This document shows positions 61,284 through 64,000 of a stretch of 64,000 nucleotides of DNA, piece by piece. The first letter of the stretch is position 1. Every line of letters begins with the position of its first letter. The translations under genes and the position numbers were made by a program. The notes beneath the pieces are model-generated. The model made no database searches. It saw only the letters and a program-made list of their open reading frames with translations, and was not told where the DNA came from. Source of the stretch: Ephydatia muelleri (Eukaryota > Porifera > Demospongiae > Spongillida > Spongillidae); contig JABACO010000007.1 in NCBI GenBank assembly GCA_013339895.1, positions 9,195,635 to 9,259,634 on the forward strand, read 5' to 3'.

Positions 61284-61780
61284 AGACTAGGCCTGCCCAG
61301 TCGGCGAACTCCTTGCACCGGTCTGGGATACCCTGTAGGTCCGTTTTTGACGTCGCAATCACGCACACATCGTCCGCGTAGGCCAAGGTGTTGAAATTGT
61401 GGCCTGCCAGGATATAGCCTGTTGTGCTGGTGGAGAGGTACTTCAATAGTACCTCGAGGGCAATGTTAAAGAGTATGGGACTCAGGAGGCATCCCTGTTT
61501 CACTCCACGGTTCTGGGGAATCACAGGTGTGTACGACTCCCTCCCAGTACGTACATCAACCGTGGAGTGAGAGTAGATGTCTTTGACGGCTTCATGCACC
61601 GACCCCGACAGTCCCAGCCTCTTCATTAGGGAGAGGATAAGTTGGTGGGGGACCGACCCAAATGCGTCCCGTAGGTCCAGCCAGGTGAGGAGGAGGTCTT
61701 TCTTGCGGCGTCTGGAGTCTGTCATTATTGATCAGAGCAAGAAGTTGTGCTCCGCACAGCCGTCAAACGCCTTTTGAGCC
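61284..61780 (-). pseudogene. LINE RT palm (lineage ii)
   Basis: Contains LLLTWLDLRDAFGSVPHQLI, DVRTGRESYTPVIPQNRGVK then QGCLLSPILFN, and the catalytic TLAYADDVCVIATSK, then FADWAGLVFN up to the piggyBac TTAA. A frame change near 61730 (…LCSAQP/KAFDGCAEHNF) separates it from the upstream half. Confidence 0.85.
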
Positions 61781-61821
61781 TCAGAGAAGGCCGATGTTGA
61801 AATGGCCCATGAGGCTATTCT

Positions 61822-63120
61822 TCACGCGATGATGGCTGAGTATAGCTTATACAGCGTCAGCTGCAAGCTGATCGGCCTCCAGTTGCGGATGGAAGTCACA
61901 TCGTCCCCCTTGTGTATCAATGTCACAGTTGAGTGCTTCCAGGGGCGGGGGACCCTGGTGTTGATCCTGCAGATGTTGAAGATGGTGGACAGGATCACCC
62001 ATCTCCAGTTGGCGTATGTGATGCCATCCGCTCCCGGGGAAGTCCGCTTGGTCCTCCTGAACTGGGCCACCACCTCCTCTGGAGTGATTGGAGACCGGAG
62101 GACATCACCCTCATCGGTAACTCCAGACGCTCCAGTGTCGCCCGGATGCCTGTCTGGGAACAGCCAGGATGGGGGTGGGTCCAGTGGGGGAGGTTCGGTA
62201 AATGTCGCAGTGAAGTGTGTCACTAGTTCTTGTTCTGCAATGTTGCAGTACACCGGGGGGCTGTTGTCTAGTAGGCGCCTCATACAGACGCCAGGGTTGG
62301 CCCGGTAGAATCTTTGCAGGTACCTCGCCTTGGCCGCCTGCCGAGCACGGCCAGAGGCCCTGTTGTTTGTAGAAGTCTGACCCTGTTCTGTTGTCTGGGA
62401 AGGGTCGGCTGGGAGCTCTGTGTCGGGAGATGGAGAACGCACTTCCTGTTTGCGTCTCCTTCTACAACGTGCCCAGTGCGATGTGGGGTTGGGAGGGCGG
62501 CGACGATGGGCTGTCACTACCTCCTTGATGGCGGTGGACCAGCATAGTAGCATCTCCTCCAGCGCTACCAATTCATAGTCTCCTAGCCGTCTCCCTGCGA
62601 AGGGGACAAGCTCCTGGAAGAATGGTTGGCGGAGGGTCTCGTCCATTTTCTCAGGGTCGATGGAGATTCTGGCCAGTGGGCCAGGGACCCTGGCTGGAGG
62701 TGGGAGTGTTCCAGGTGGTGGCAGTGGTGAAATATGGATGGGTTCCGCCACAGTTGGCGACGAGGGCAGCGGTTGACTGGTTGCCGCACCCACTGCCAGG
62801 CTACAGTGCAGCCTTTCGAAGGCTGTACGGGGAAGGTGAGGCAGATGGAGAGGTGTATATTCCTGCGAGAGTAGGGGATACTCGGGGTCCCATAGTTGGA
62901 TGTTGTCCATTCTGAGAATGGCCAGCGCCTTCTCCCTGAGCTGGGGCATCAATGTCTCTTCTTCTTGGGTGAGAGTCGTTGGTGGTGGGGGGATCCCCTC
63001 TTGTCTGGACTTTCTGGCTGTGATTGGTGTGTGTGCATGTGCTGGTGCCTGATGCGTGTGTGCGTGTGTGTGTGTTCGTGTGCATGTGTGGCGCTGCTGA
63101 CTGGATCGCACCCCCTCCAT
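61822..63120 (-). pseudogene. LINE N-terminal half and RT entry (lineage ii), 432 codons open
   Basis: After a His/Thr/Pro-rich start derived from CA-repeat-like DNA: PFFQELVPFAGRRLGDYELV then ALEEMLLCWSTAIKEVV, RPPNPTSHWARCRRRRKQ, AKARYLQRFYRANPGVCMRR, IAEQELVTHFTATFTEPPPL, PEEVVAQFRRTKRTSPGADG then ITYANWRW, VTLIHKGDDVTSIRNWRPIS and LTLYKLYSAIIA. A few residues between NWRW and ILSTIFNICR are missing relative to other copies (VDP… lost). Continuous with 61284-61780 after a frameshift. Confidence 0.85.
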
Positions 63121-63284
63121 CTGGTCCTGCTAGCGAGTAGTCCCATGGGTCAGGTGCCGGAGTTTCAGGGTTGTCTCCTCTGAGGTGGGCACGGGCGGTG
63201 GCGGGGGAGTTCCCTCTTCCTGTGTGGCCGTGGGTGTGGATGCCTGTGTTGGCGGTGACTGGGCAGCCACCAGTGTATGCTGAG

Positions 63285-63470
63285 GGTGTCAAGGTGGGTG
63301 TGTGCATTGCTATGGATGTATGCTGGGGGTGTCAAGGTGGGTGTGTGCATAGCTATGGGTGTACACTGGGGGTGTCAAGGTGGGTGTGTGCATAGCTATG
63401 TGTGTGCGCAGGTGGTGTTAGGGGGATGTGTACATAGCTATGGGTGTGCGCTGGGGTGTCGAGGTGAATG
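63285..63470. repeat. ~43-bp tandem repeat
   Basis: About four copies of GGTGTCAAGGTGGGTGTGTG then CAT-GCTATGG-TGTA-CTGGG at the 5' edge of the lineage ii LINE, with the last copies diverged. Confidence 0.85.
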
Positions 63471-63578
63471 TTTTGCTGTTATGCACTGGGATAACTCTTT
63501 CCCATTTGTCAAAAACACTATATGTTCATGTATACAAGAATATATATGTGTGTGAAAAGAATACAGTGTACGTACACC

Positions 63579-63790
63579 TCATATGTGTTTGGTATGTAAC
63601 ATTGTAAAACTGTCACATTCACTTCCATCAAAGCATAGCCATACTAGGCATCCTTTGCACTGCCAACTTGTGTCTTTCCTGACGTTAGATTTGGCACACA
63701 AAAAGCATGGTCCTCTCTTGCACTGTGCTACAAGTTGGATATACGATAGTGTATACTCTGCGTATATGCTAAATATACATATGAATATAC
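63579..63790 (-). pseudogene. piggyBac C-terminal zinc-finger remnant
   Basis: Reads AQCKRGPCFLCAKSNVRKDT then SWQCKGCLVWLCFDGSECDS and MLHTKHI. The C-x2-C...C-x2-C...L-C-x5-C...H pattern matches the C-terminal cross-brace finger of piggyBac transposases. The upstream catalytic part is absent, and TATACGCA-rich DNA surrounds it. It differs in sequence from the finger of the 57.4-61.3 kb element, so it belongs to another family. Confidence 0.65.
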
Positions 63791-64000
63791 ACATGCTATA
63801 CGCAAAGAATACGCATTGGTATATTTTGCGGATAGAACCAGAATCTCATGTCGTATATTTTGCGTATACTCGATACTATCACGTGCGCTTATTATGGGTT
63901 TGTTAACATATGTCTCCGTGCACCATGTCCGCTTCCGTACTCAGCACATATTTGGAAACGTCTCCGAATCTGTTCACTGTATACTAGCTTGTTTCTATTT
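63791..64000. other. AT-rich window end, no gene seen
   Basis: TATACGC/GCGTATA words like those at 6735-6785. No recognisable feature. Confidence 0.4.

Larger units (their letters stand above)
55348..63480 (-). mobile_element. Lineage ii RLE LINE, split by a piggyBac insertion
   Basis: The 3' end lies on U2 (55347). The 3' UTR (55348-55742) includes CCCCATCGCTGGGG and GGCCCTGTTG. The endonuclease is at 55743-56363 and the knuckle at about 56370-56440. The thumb (56732-57437) breaks at GLVFN and resumes at 61284 after a piggyBac flanked by TTAA. RT and the N-terminal half follow to about 63300. No zinc fingers were seen at the 5' end, so it is probably 5'-truncated or ends in the minisatellite at 63285-63470. 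Confidence 0.85.

Noticed and set aside
1-64000. Search for CRISPR arrays, bacterial operons, rRNA and tRNA genes
   Set aside because: The tandem repeats have no spacer pattern. No rRNA sequence and no tRNA cloverleaf was noticed by eye. The gene content is eukaryotic.

Overview
The window is eukaryotic and almost certainly from an animal. It contains split U2 snRNA genes, spliceosomal-type introns, and hAT, piggyBac, BEL/Pao and Ty3/gypsy remnants. No bacterial gene organisation is present. The mix of transposons, with OTU- and BEN-type fragments in AT-rich DNA, would suit an invertebrate (a sponge or another marine invertebrate is possible), but nothing here fixes the species. No complete, uninterrupted cellular gene is visible.

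Main discovery: from about 7.9 kb to 63 kb on the minus strand the window is a tandem array of U2 snRNA genes overrun by restriction-like-endonuclease (RLE) non-LTR retrotransposons. They resemble the R2/NeSL group, and the target matches what is published for the Utopia lineage. Three U2 3' halves (24018-24164, 29944-30089, 55200-55347) and three U2 5' ends (21171-21197, 22551-22581, 29553-29583) are visible. Every LINE 3' end that can be followed abuts the same U2 sequence, CTGTTCTTACGAGTGTAAT or a variant, seen 8 times. After that 19-mer the sequence either continues into U2 or starts another element. This implies a 19-bp target-site duplication that is re-used, stacking elements one behind another inside one U2 gene.

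Two protein lineages share the site. Lineage i has an endonuclease core with VIDVTVPFEG (copies at 12.0-16.3, 25.0-29.6, 30.1-33.3 and 47.9-50.0 kb). Lineage ii has V(D/E)VSCPFEG (18.9-20.8, 21.2-22.6, 33.8-37.6, 55.3-63.4 kb). Non-autonomous relatives also use the site: two roughly 430-bp SINE-like units with a LINE-type 3' tail (18430-18873, 33310-33732) and short internally deleted copies. All copies are decayed. Long C-tracts, frameshifts and stop codons are the usual lesions.

Layout. 1-1.5 kb: 24-bp minisatellite. 1.5-7.9 kb: AT-rich DNA with OTU-domain fragments, a BEL/Pao end and a chimeric LINE. 8.2-11.1 kb: an intron-containing hAT element with a BED finger. 11-39.8 kb: the U2/LINE stack. 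39.8-45.8 kb: AT-rich DNA with a multi-exon BEN-domain gene (minus) opposite a transposase-like gene (plus). 45.8-50 kb: two LINE pieces. 50.0-53.5 kb: a gypsy remnant whose integrase lies before its reverse transcriptase, split by a 1.49-kb terminal-inverted-repeat element. 53.5-63.4 kb: more LINEs around a U2 3' half, one interrupted by a complete piggyBac (57438-61283) that carries its own 24-bp minisatellite. 63.5-64 kb: AT-rich DNA with a piggyBac zinc-finger remnant.
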